NCBI GenBank assembly: GCA_020845475.1
Contig: JADLFN010000039.1
Span: forward strand, 62,001-126,000
Direction of reading: 5' to 3'
Length of the DNA stretch: 64,000 nt
Source: Planctomycetota bacterium
GTDB lineage: Bacteria; Planctomycetota; UBA8742; UBA2392
Position numbers and translations under genes: made by a program. Positions 1 to 10,700 of this stretch are shown here, piece after piece. Position 1 is the first letter of the stretch; each line of letters begins with the position of its first letter. A model generated the notes under the pieces. The model worked only from the letters and a program-made list of their open reading frames with translations. It ran no database searches and was not told the origin of the DNA.

Positions 1-1
1 A

Positions 2-742
2 GCAGGGGGCGCGGGCGGTTGGCCCGGAGGTGCTCGCGGCGGCAATCAGGGGCCGAAGGCGCCCGATGATCCCAACAACAAGGGCAAGAACGGCGGTCAG
101 GGCCAAGGCGGCAACCAGGGCCAGGATTGGAAGAAGCAATGGGAAGACGCCGTGAACGCGCTGGGATGGGGTGAAGACGGCACAGAAGAGCGCGTCGAAC
201 CCGGCCAGACGGTGCCCGAAAAAGACAAAGAGGCGTGGCTTGAAACCGAAGCCACCAAGCTTGGGCTTGAGGACAAAAAGATCCGCTCTGACTTCAAGAA
301 GCTCGGCCTCAAGGCCTGGAAAGACAGCGAAACGGAAGACGCAAAGTTTGCCCAGACCTACAAGGCCTACAAAGATCTCAAGGACGCCGACAAGAAGCTT
401 GAAGAGCCGCGCAAGAAGCACCTTGAGGCGCTCGCCAAAATCTGGGAAAAGTCAGACGCCGAAATGACGAAGAAGAAGGCGCTGAATGAAGAACAGTTGA
501 AAACGTGGCAGGAAGACACGAAAAAGATGCGCACGCAAACCGCGACCGACAAGAGCGCGGAACAGGACAAAATTCGCGCCCGCAAGGTTGAAGAACTCAA
601 GAAGCAGTGGTCCGACTACGCCAAGGGCGGCACGGAGAAGAAGGAAGAGACAGACAAGAAGCCCAAGAAGAAGGAAGAAGGCGAAGAAGACAAGAAGCCC
701 GCCGAGGGCGATTCCAGCTCCGGCGAATCCGAAAGGAAGTAA
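2..742 (+). CDS. Lys/Glu-rich charged protein, 5' end lies outside window
   Basis: Frame of the listed 152..742 ORF stays open to the window edge (AGGAGGWPGGARGGNQGPKAPDDPNNKGK...); the listed start is only an internal GTG. Paralogous to 862..1569 (shared KAWKDSE, KIW, KAWQxD, TATDK blocks). Confidence 0.75.
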   Translation, partial: AGGAGGWPGGARGGNQGPKAPDDPNNKGKNGGQGQGGNQGQDWKKQWEDAVNALGWGEDGTEERVEPGQTVPEKDKEAWLETEATKLGLEDKKIRSDFKKLGLKAWKDSETEDAKFAQTYKAYKDLKDADKKLEEPRKKHLEALAKIWEKSDAEMTKKKALNEEQLKTWQEDTKKMRTQTATDKSAEQDKIRARKVEELKKQWSDYAKGGTEKKEETDKKPKKKEEGEEDKKPAEGDSSSGESERK

Positions 743-775
743 CGCTGTAGCCCGCAAGGGCCGCCAGCGCGCCAG

Positions 776-806
776 CACAAGCCCGTTCGCGGGCTTGTGT
801 TTTTTC
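776..806 (+). terminator. intrinsic terminator
   Basis: CACAAGCCCG-TTCG-CGGGCTTGTG followed by TTTTTT; 10-bp stem, UUCG tetraloop. Confidence 0.9.
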
Positions 807-861
807 CGCAACCTGACTCCGGCTGCGTGGTTTAATGCGACAACCACCCTAGGGCACGATC

Positions 862-1569
862 ATGCGCTACTTCCTCATTGTTCTGTTGCTGTGCGCCGCC
901 TCGCCATTGATGGCCCAGATTGGCCGCGGGGGCAAGCACGCCGCGCGCGGCGGCGAACCCAAAGGCCCCGACACTGATAAACAGCGCGAAGAAGCCCAGC
1001 GTCGCGCCCAAAAGGCCGCCGCTGAGAAAGAGCGCGACGAAAAGGAAGCCGAGCGCGAAACCGCCAAAGCTGAGCGCGAGGCCAAGAAATCAGAGAAAGA
1101 AGGCGTTGCCGCACCAGAAGAAATCAAGCCCGGCGACGTCATCGCGGAAGAAGTGAAACTGGCCTGGATCGAAGCCGAGATGGACAAACTGGCCATCGAG
1201 AGCAAGACCACGCGCACCAGCTTCTCCAAGCTCGTGCTCAAGGCCTGGAAAGACAGCGAAGCCGAGGACGCGCGCTACGCCAAGGAATACGAGGCAGCCA
1301 AAGACGACGCCAAACTGCTCGACCCGGCGCGCAAGGCTCACCAGGAGAAGCTCAAGAAAATCTGGGACGACCTCGACAGCGAGGCCACCAAAAAGCGCCT
1401 GCTCGACGATATCCGGCTCAAGGCGTGGCAGACCGATAGCAAGTTCCTGCGCGAGAAAACCGCCACCGACAAATTCGAAGAGCAGGAGAAGGCCAAGCTC
1501 GCCAAGAAGCAGCCCAAGAAGAAAGCCGAAGAAAGACCCGAAGGCGAAACGCCGGAAAAGGGCAACTAG
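862..1569 (+). CDS. secreted charged coiled-coil-like protein
   Basis: Signal peptide MRYFLIVLLLCAASPLMAQ, Lys/Glu/Ala-rich body; paralog of upstream gene. Confidence 0.75.
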   Translation: MRYFLIVLLLCAASPLMAQIGRGGKHAARGGEPKGPDTDKQREEAQRRAQKAAAEKERDEKEAERETAKAEREAKKSEKEGVAAPEEIKPGDVIAEEVKLAWIEAEMDKLAIESKTTRTSFSKLVLKAWKDSEAEDARYAKEYEAAKDDAKLLDPARKAHQEKLKKIWDDLDSEATKKRLLDDIRLKAWQTDSKFLREKTATDKFEEQEKAKLAKKQPKKKAEERPEGETPEKGN

Positions 1570-1586
1570 GCGTATCTCAACTCATA

Positions 1587-1613
1587 GGGGCGGGCTTTGT
1601 GGCCCGCCTCTTT
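1587..1613 (+). terminator. putative intrinsic terminator
   Basis: GGCGGGC-loop-GCCCGCC followed by TCTTTG, just after CDS stop. Confidence 0.6.
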
Positions 1614-1627
1614 GCTATTCTCTGCCT

Positions 1628-2779
1628 ATGCTCTCACGCGCCGAAATTGAGGAGTTGTTCCCCGCTACGCGCAACCTCGTTTACCTCGACACCGCTTACC
1701 GCGGGCCGCTGTGCAAACCCGCCCGTGACGCCGCCGAGGAGTATTTGCGTAGCGTTTCCGAGCGCGGCTCGCTGGAGATCCAGCGCTACATCGACTTGAT
1801 GCACGGCTGCCGCAAACGGCTAGCCAACGTGTTCAACGCCAAGTCCGACGAATTCGTGTTTCTGGCCAACGCCACGGACGCGTTTTCGCGCGTCACGCTC
1901 GGCATTGACTGGCGCGAGGGCGACGAAGTCGTCGCGCCGGAGAACGACTACCCCGGCGTGCTGCGGCCCTTGCTCGATCTAAGAAGGCGCGGTGTCAAGC
2001 TCGTGCTCGTGCCCCCGCGCGATGACGCTGTGTTCGCCGAGCAGTTGCTAGCGGCCTGCACGCCGCGCACGCGGCTGATCGCCGCCAGCCACGTCAATTT
2101 CCGCACGGGCTTCTGCTTAGACGTGTCAACACTCTGCGCGGGCGCAAAGAAGAAGGGCGTGCTGACCGCGATTGACTTCGTGCAATCGGCGGGCTGCCTG
2201 CAGCTTGATTTCGGCGCGCTCGGCGTCGATTTCGGCAACTTCGCCGCCCGCAAGTGGTTCTGCGCGCTTGACACGCTCGGCATCTTCTACGTGCGCGAGG
2301 AGTCGCTCAACAAACTCACGCCGCACACACTGGGGCTCTTCAGCGTCGCCGAGCCGCACAACTTCGATGCGATTGATCAGCCGCTCGCACCGGGGGCCCG
2401 CCGCTTTATGCTCGGCGCACCGCCGTACATCCAGATAGCCGCGTTCGATGCCGCGCTGGAGTTGTATCAACGCGTGGGTGCGGCCGAGATCGAACGCGGC
2501 GTTCGAGGGCTGGGAAAGGCCACACGCGAAGGCGCGAAGGCCGCGAAGATCGGTTGCATGGGCGAGCGCTGGCCCGCAAACGCGCAATCGCCCATTGTGT
2601 GCCTGCACCGCGAGGGCAAGCTGGCCGATGAATCTCTGGAGCCGCGCCTGCTGGAGAAAGGCATCGTCGCCAGCGTGCGCAAGGGCATCGTTCGCATCAG
2701 CCCGCATTGGTTCAACACCGCAACTGATCTCCAGAAACTGATGCGCGAGCTAGCGGATCAAACCTCAAAGCACATATAG
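1628..2779 (+). CDS. class V aminotransferase / isopenicillin N epimerase-like PLP enzyme
   Basis: Fold-type I PLP pattern: ASHVNFRTGFCLDV, AIDFVQSAGCLQLDF, ARKWFCALDTLGIFYV (candidate PLP Lys). Confidence 0.8.
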   Translation: MLSRAEIEELFPATRNLVYLDTAYRGPLCKPARDAAEEYLRSVSERGSLEIQRYIDLMHGCRKRLANVFNAKSDEFVFLANATDAFSRVTLGIDWREGDEVVAPENDYPGVLRPLLDLRRRGVKLVLVPPRDDAVFAEQLLAACTPRTRLIAASHVNFRTGFCLDVSTLCAGAKKKGVLTAIDFVQSAGCLQLDFGALGVDFGNFAARKWFCALDTLGIFYVREESLNKLTPHTLGLFSVAEPHNFDAIDQPLAPGARRFMLGAPPYIQIAAFDAALELYQRVGAAEIERGVRGLGKATREGAKAAKIGCMGERWPANAQSPIVCLHREGKLADESLEPRLLEKGIVASVRKGIVRISPHWFNTATDLQKLMRELADQTSKHI

Positions 2780-2786
2780 GATAGCC

Positions 2787-3257
2787 ATGGCACTCCTATC
2801 CCGTTTGATGACGCTAGATAAGGCCCTGCCCGCCCAGTTGAAAGCGTTGCCAGAACAGGTTGTACGTCGATTGGTCCTGAAGATTGTGGCGACCGAACTT
2901 CGTCGCGTCCACGTGCGTTCTTTGGTCTGCGTGCATGCTATGGGAGTTGTGAGAGGCAAAGAGAAGCCATCTAGCGAACTCATGGAACAGCTTGAGCAAT
3001 TGGTTGAGCACTACGACTCGAAATACTTTGATGCTTCGGATCAAGACGAGGCTGGAGTGACGGAACAAGCCGAAGTGGCCGCAATCAATTTCGCCCGAGC
3101 ACGAGCCGTCGCCGCATTGGATTGCCTAGTGCGGGGCGAATTTCAGGAGTCGATTTACGAGGCGTGCTATGTCGACGAAACTCCCGACACGGTCCTGACT
3201 AAATTGAAGACTGAATTGAAGTCCGTTGCGCCTTTACGGTCACGCCGTAATCGCTAG
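2787..3257 (+). CDS. hypothetical protein
   Basis: 156-aa ORF, no recognised domain, fits between neighbours. Confidence 0.5.
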   Translation: MALLSRLMTLDKALPAQLKALPEQVVRRLVLKIVATELRRVHVRSLVCVHAMGVVRGKEKPSSELMEQLEQLVEHYDSKYFDASDQDEAGVTEQAEVAAINFARARAVAALDCLVRGEFQESIYEACYVDETPDTVLTKLKTELKSVAPLRSRRNR

Positions 3258-3287
3258 ATTGCGCGCTCTCCGAGCTTAGGACTCAAC

Positions 3288-4487
<1,200 letters not shown>

Positions 4488-4581
4488 CGCCTAAGAGGTC
4501 TTCACGCGACTTTCGCAAGATTTGTATTGCAGCAGTCATCGATGAGATGAGAATCAGCACCCCATCTCTATTGGTGATGCT

Positions 4582-7500
4582 ATGGATCGAATCGCGTGCC
4601 TTTTGATTATTCTCTCTCTGTCCGCCGCCCTGCGTGCTGAAGAACAAACGCAAGAGTTCAATGTAACCATGAAGGGGCAGGTCGTAGGCAATCCGCAAGA
4701 AAAACTTGATGGTGTATCCATAGACGCCAAGGCTCACGAATTCTGGGGCCATGCCGACCAGAAAACACTTGAGCGCCGCGAGAAAGCTGAAGGGCCGTAC
4801 CCCAAAGCGACCGTAACGGGCAGCGCCACAACTGGGCCGGACGGCGCTTTCACCATCGGAGTCAAGGTAAAGCTGGTTGGTCAACGCATTCCGAAAGTTA
4901 AGTGGGGCAACCCGCCTGTAGAAACATGCTATGCGCAGGTTACGTTTACAGCCAGCAAACCGGGATACGTGACGCGCACCACGCTCATCATGGTGACGCC
5001 CATTGAGCCCATTAACAGCGTGTACCTCTCCCAGTTCGTCAAAGCAGTTACGATCAGCGGCCGCGCGGTCAGCAAATCCAACTCTCCGCTGGGCGATGTT
5101 AAGCTTTATCTCGCCAGCGAGGGCGAGTACCTGATCCGCGACCACATCCGGCCGCCGCAGGGCCCCCTGCCCCAAGCGAAGAGCGACAAAGATGGCTACT
5201 TCAGATTCGAGGGAGTGGATCCGGTAGGGTCCTCCGGTCGCATGATCATTCCTGACTCGGAGAATCTTGCGGTCGATCCGAAGTCGCCTCACTGGTACGG
5301 AATCAGGCTTCCCGATAACTCCAGTGAACTCAAGGTGGGCGATGTGGCCTTCTGGCCCGCAGGCGGTATCAAGGTGACATTTCTCGACCAGAAAGGGGCA
5401 AAGGCGATAGTTGGAACGCACTTGGAAATGGTGGAACCTAGTGGCGGACGCTACCTGACGCTTCGCAGTTTCATAGAGCAGGGCGTGTACGAGTTCACGC
5501 GGTTGCCCGAAGGCAGATACCAGCTCACTGCAGGCGGGGTCGAGGACGCATACGTGACGATTCCCAATATCGAAGTCAAAGGAGCGCAGGTTACCGCTTT
5601 GGGCAACCAAGTCCTGATTCCACCATGCAACGTGACAATCAAGCTCGAGGCACCCGCCGATGCAACGCTCAGGGAAGCCCACTTTCGACTGTTCAAGTTG
5701 GACGGGGACTGGAACAACCCTCGTGCCGAGATAGACAAATTCACAGGGCTTCACTACCTGGACAATGGAACACAATCGGGCCAGAACACTTTCGTATTCG
5801 AGCGAGTGCCAGTCGGCAAATACGAAATCTGGATTCATGCGCGGGAGATCGGTACCACATCGCAAAAGCTGGAGTTTTCACAACGCAAGGAGACCGTCAC
5901 GGTAAAGCTTATCTCGGGCGTGCCGGCCAGGGTTTCAATGTTTGGGCCCGACGGCGCGGCGGTCAAAGGCGGAGTCTTTTTCCTCCACGAAACCAGTCCG
6001 GCGTACGCACTGTTTCATGAAACCAAGGGAGAATCCTCCAAACTGAGGTACACCTCACTTCGCGACAGTGGCTGGTCGTTCGTTGAGAGCGCCTGGTGCA
6101 GTCCTTCCAGTCCGTTCGACGGGGGAGTTTTGTTGCGGCCCGGTAAATACGTCGTGCTCGCCTACCCCGAACAGCTTGGCAAATTGGTCAAAACGGATCT
6201 CGTCGTACAACCCGGAAAGCAGATCGAACTGCGCCTGGAAGTCAAGCCCGCAATCCTGAGGGTCGCTCTCTCGCAATCCAAAAAGGCCTATGCCGAGAAC
6301 TATGCTTACCTCGTTGCCCGTGAAAGTTTTCGATTTGTCGACGAGGTTCCAGACGTTGCATCGTGGCGGCCGTCCGGCGCGCGCATCTACTCCGCCAAGA
6401 CTGACAAGAAGGGAGAGGCGCTCTTTGACAAAGTGGCGGCGGGCGAATACGTCGCGCTGAGCCTCACCGAGTTCCGTTACGTCAGCGCTTTTGGTTTCCA
6501 TATTCGCCCCGACGAGTTTTCCGCATCACTCGCTAAGCGGTTCATCAGGGTTGATACTGGCGAAAGCAAGCTGAAGTGCGAGCTTCCGGCTTACACGGGC
6601 ACTTGGTTGAACGTCTCCGTAAAGTGGGGGCAAAAGAGTGATTTCAAGGGCGCCGTGCTGGTTCCGTCGGCACCGGGCTTGAGCCCAATCCAGGGTTTTG
6701 GGGGATTCGAAGTGAACTTCGGGCTTGTGGCCAAAGGCAAGTACGAGTGCATCATCAAAGGGGATTCGTTTCGCGGTCGGGCCTCGCTTGTGCAGAAAGT
6801 AGAGGTGACGAAAGCCGGAGAACAGCAACTCAAAGTCGAACCCGAGTGGCGCAACGTGATGATCAAGTTCGCCCAGGACGATCTCGAAGATTTCTCCGAG
6901 GCCATATTCGTCCTTCGCTCCGAAAGCAGGTCGCATCACCCGGATGCGGTAACGGCGCAATCGTCGCCCGTCAACTGGACTCAATTTGAGACCGCAGACG
7001 GCGACTATGTCATGACCTGCTGCTGGAAGAACAAGCGCAAGGAATTGAACACCGTTGTTGAGAAACTGCGCGTGGCGGGAAAGAACCTGACACTGGACCT
7101 CAAGCCCAAGAGCGATCATGGCGCCATCGTGATCGATTTGCAATCAACGCGTGATTCAGACTCCCGCGGCCGAAACGCGAGTCGCTTTCGCCTCATGAAC
7201 GCGGCTGGCGCCGAAGTTGCCCTGGCAGATGCGGGCCTGCGCGCTTTCTACTACGGCCACATCATTGGTGTACCGCCGGGAACCTATTCGCTTGAGCTTG
7301 AACTGGCAGGTTTCGAGCCGCTGCGGCTGGAAAAGCTCACCGTGACTGCCGGCGCAGTAACAACGGCGAGTGCAGCGCCCAAGGCACTGAAGGCGCTGAC
7401 ATGCACCTTCGAGGCAGAAGGCCTGTCTCTCCAGATGTTGCGCAGCGCCCTGATTACTGCCTACGATTCCGAAAACATCACGCTTCAGCTGGCGGAGAGG

Positions 7501-7668
7501 CCGCGAGTCAATTGGGCAGAATCTCAAGACTACACAATTGTTCTGACACTCAATTCCATTCCGGCTGCAACGTCGAAGATCAGCATCAAGGTTGCAGGCT
7601 ACAAAGAGCTGCTCGTCGAGTTGAAGGAAACCGAGACACGACAAGCACCCAGACTGGAACGCGAGTAA
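4582..7668 (+). CDS. large secreted protein with carboxypeptidase-regulatory-like beta-sandwich repeats
   Basis: Signal peptide MDRIACLLIILSLSAALRAEE; repeated motifs of type GxV..G..L.GV.V...T..DG.F. and LPEGRYQL; paralog of next gene. Confidence 0.75.
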   Translation: MDRIACLLIILSLSAALRAEEQTQEFNVTMKGQVVGNPQEKLDGVSIDAKAHEFWGHADQKTLERREKAEGPYPKATVTGSATTGPDGAFTIGVKVKLVGQRIPKVKWGNPPVETCYAQVTFTASKPGYVTRTTLIMVTPIEPINSVYLSQFVKAVTISGRAVSKSNSPLGDVKLYLASEGEYLIRDHIRPPQGPLPQAKSDKDGYFRFEGVDPVGSSGRMIIPDSENLAVDPKSPHWYGIRLPDNSSELKVGDVAFWPAGGIKVTFLDQKGAKAIVGTHLEMVEPSGGRYLTLRSFIEQGVYEFTRLPEGRYQLTAGGVEDAYVTIPNIEVKGAQVTALGNQVLIPPCNVTIKLEAPADATLREAHFRLFKLDGDWNNPRAEIDKFTGLHYLDNGTQSGQNTFVFERVPVGKYEIWIHAREIGTTSQKLEFSQRKETVTVKLISGVPARVSMFGPDGAAVKGGVFFLHETSPAYALFHETKGESSKLRYTSLRDSGWSFVESAWCSPSSPFDGGVLLRPGKYVVLAYPEQLGKLVKTDLVVQPGKQIELRLEVKPAILRVALSQSKKAYAENYAYLVARESFRFVDEVPDVASWRPSGARIYSAKTDKKGEALFDKVAAGEYVALSLTEFRYVSAFGFHIRPDEFSASLAKRFIRVDTGESKLKCELPAYTGTWLNVSVKWGQKSDFKGAVLVPSAPGLSPIQGFGGFEVNFGLVAKGKYECIIKGDSFRGRASLVQKVEVTKAGEQQLKVEPEWRNVMIKFAQDDLEDFSEAIFVLRSESRSHHPDAVTAQSSPVNWTQFETADGDYVMTCCWKNKRKELNTVVEKLRVAGKNLTLDLKPKSDHGAIVIDLQSTRDSDSRGRNASRFRLMNAAGAEVALADAGLRAFYYGHIIGVPPGTYSLELELAGFEPLRLEKLTVTAGAVTTASAAPKALKALTCTFEAEGLSLQMLRSALITAYDSENITLQLAERPRVNWAESQDYTIVLTLNSIPAATSKISIKVAGYKELLVELKETETRQAPRLERE

Positions 7669-7733
7669 TCGCGCCCTTTCTGCGTCGATGGTCAAGAATG
7701 TGAACCATGCCTGCATTGTACGAAAGGATTTCA

Positions 7734-10700
7734 ATGCGTTACTTCGCGCCTCTGCTTCTCCTGATTTGCCTTGCTCCCGGGCTTTTTGCTGCTGAGCAGA
7801 AGCTTGAGTTTGATGCTCGTGTTGAGGGCCGTGTTACGGACACCTTTGGCGCGGGCGTGGCCGGGGTTTCGGTCAAGGTCGTGCTCAACGACCTTTGGGG
7901 CTGCAAGTCTGCCGACCAAAAAGCCGCGCAAGAACGCAAACGCGGCAAGTTTCCCTCTGGCAGCGTCAGTGGCGAATGCAGCTCCGACGCTGAGGGCAAG
8001 TTCACGCTTGCCGCCAAAGTCGCGCTCAAGGACGGCACGCTGCCGCAAACGAAAATCAAAGCCGCTGACGGCAGCATGATCGAGACTTGCTGGATTTCCG
8101 TAACCGTCTCGGCACAGAAGGTCGGCTATTTTGCCCAATCCTGGGAGACGGTGCTTTACCAGGATGCGCCCAACAAGTGGCCGCTTCCCAATTTCGTTCG
8201 CGCCTTCACGCTCAGTGGCCGCGCCGTGATGCAGCCTCTCTCGCAGCCGCTTGAAGGGCTGTCCCTGTACTTCATCAAGCCCGAAGATGCCGCGTCGGGC
8301 AACATCCCCCCGGACACTTTGAAGGCCATCACGGACAAAGGCGGCGCCTTCAGCTTCACGGGCGTTAACGTGCACAAGCATTCCGGCTGCGTGGTTTACG
8401 CCGATTCCGAAGGCTGGGCACTCGACCCGCTCTCCCCCCACTGGAATACGGAACTGAAGCTCGGCAGCGATCACGACGCCTCGCTGGGCGATCTCACGTT
8501 CTGCCCGACCGGCAGCATGAAGCTCACGCTCAAGCGCGAACACAACCAGCCCTTGGCGGCGCCGCTGACCCTGACCATGATTGAGCCTGTCAAGGGCCGC
8601 TTCCTGGCCGCGCTCAAGAATGGCTCATACGGCAAGTTCACGTGCGACCGACTGCCCGAGGGCCGCTATCGCATCTCCTCGCCCGCGCAGGGCGGTGCAC
8701 CCGCCTTTGCCAAAGAGTTCCGCGTTGAATCCGGCAAGACGACCGACCTCGGTGCGGAATTACTGCTCGACGTCGAGCAATCGGTCGAGTTCAGCACCAA
8801 GCTGATCGGCAGCGTGCGGACGAATCAGGGTGTGCTGGCCGGCGCGAAAATCACCTGTGAACCCAACAAGCTGTGGCACTTCCGGAGCGCCAAGGAAATG
8901 GAACGCGAGGAAATCGCGTTTGGCAAGTTCCCTGAAATCACAGTCAGCGGCGAAGCCACCAGCGAAGACGACGGCGGCTTCGTCATCGAAGTCAAGGTCA
9001 CGCTCAAGGGCGCCTGCATTCCCATGCAGAACCTGGCGACCGCCCGCGGAAACTATGTCCAACAGCCCTTTTGCCACCTGCATTTCAACGCGGAGTCCGA
9101 GGGCTACTGCAAGACGCAAATCACCATTATGGTGTGGGAAGGCACGCGCAACCGTGTGGACTTTGGCCGCGTCTCGCGCGCGTGTTCGGTGACTGGCCGC
9201 ATCCTCGACGGCGATACCGGCAAGCCGCTGGCTGACACGCCGCTGGTGTTCGGCAGTGAGCGCGAATTCTATTGGGGCACGCGCAGCGCCGAGCTGGTCT
9301 CAACGAAGACCGATGCCGAGGGCAATTTCAAGTTCACCGGGCTGGACGCCAACAAGCGCTACCAGGGCATTGTCATGGTGGACTCCGACCACTACGTGCT
9401 CGATCCCAACTCCACGGGCTGGCAGAACATCGATCTCAACCGCAACCATGACGCGAAACTGGGCGACCTGCGATTTGTCAAATGCGGCACAATCAAGGGC
9501 CAGTTGCTCAATCCCGACAATTCGGCGCTCGAAGCCCAGTCCCAGATCAGCCCGCAGACCTCCGTTTCGGGAGGCCGCCACCAGGACCACGGGCGCATCA
9601 TGCAGCAGAACCTGGATTCAGGCCGCGGGGCGTTCCGGTTCTCGCGGCTGCCCGTGGGCAAGTACCAGCTCATGGCGCAGTCGCACCAATACCTGCCTCT
9701 GTTGATCAAGGACATCGAGGTCAAGGCGGCTCAAACCGTTGATCTTGGCAACCTGACGATGATCAACTCGATGAAGATCAACGTCGAAGTTGACACCGGT
9801 GGTCAAGGCGATGGCACGGACGGCCGAATCTACGCCGAGCAGATTGAGGGCAACGATCCTGAGATGGAGCTCAACAACAACACCGAACATCGCGGCAAGC
9901 GCAACAATGAATACTGGCGCGGTGGCGTAGCCACTTTCGACCGCATGCCCCCGGGGAAGTGGCGCATTACGATTTTCTGCCGCAACTTCTGCCCCGCCAC
10001 GGAGGTCGTCGAACTCAAGCGGACGGACGTGACGGTCAAGTTCAAGCTGACGGCCGGCGCGAAGCTCTCGGTCAATCTCTCTGACCGCAACGGCAACGCC
10101 ATGAACGGCACCGTTTTGCTCGTGTCCTGTGAGAACGCGATTTACACCGAATACACGAAGTCCGGCAAGCTGCCCGCCATCGAAGACGTTCACCGCAACT
10201 GGCAGCTCTGGAACCGCAGTATTGACCTGCGCATCTCCCAGGAGTACCGCGAGGCGATCGTGATTGAGCACGCACGGCCCGGCAAGTACTTCGTGATCGC
10301 CTTCATCCGTGAAAAGACCCCGATCGCCAGCGAAGTGATTGAACTGTTCGAAGGCAAAGACGCTCAAGTGGCCCTGCGAGAGCCGAGCGCGACTTTGAAG
10401 GTCGCGCTCAAGCGCGGCGGCAAGCCCGCCGCGAACGAGTCCGTTTACGTGTTTTCGCTCGTCGGGCTGAAAGACCCGCTGAAAGACGAATACGACCCCA
10501 ACCGCGGCAGCGTGTTTGGCAATTACAACGTTGCGCCGCGTTCCACGAGCAATGAAGGAACAGTCGAGTTCAAGGGCCTCAACGTGGGTGACCTGTGCGT
10601 CGTCACGGCACGCGAGCACCTGTGCCTGACGCGCGGCTTGGGCAATCCCTACAAGCAGGGTTTGATGGAAGTGCTGCGCGCCCGGGTGCAGAAAGCCAGC

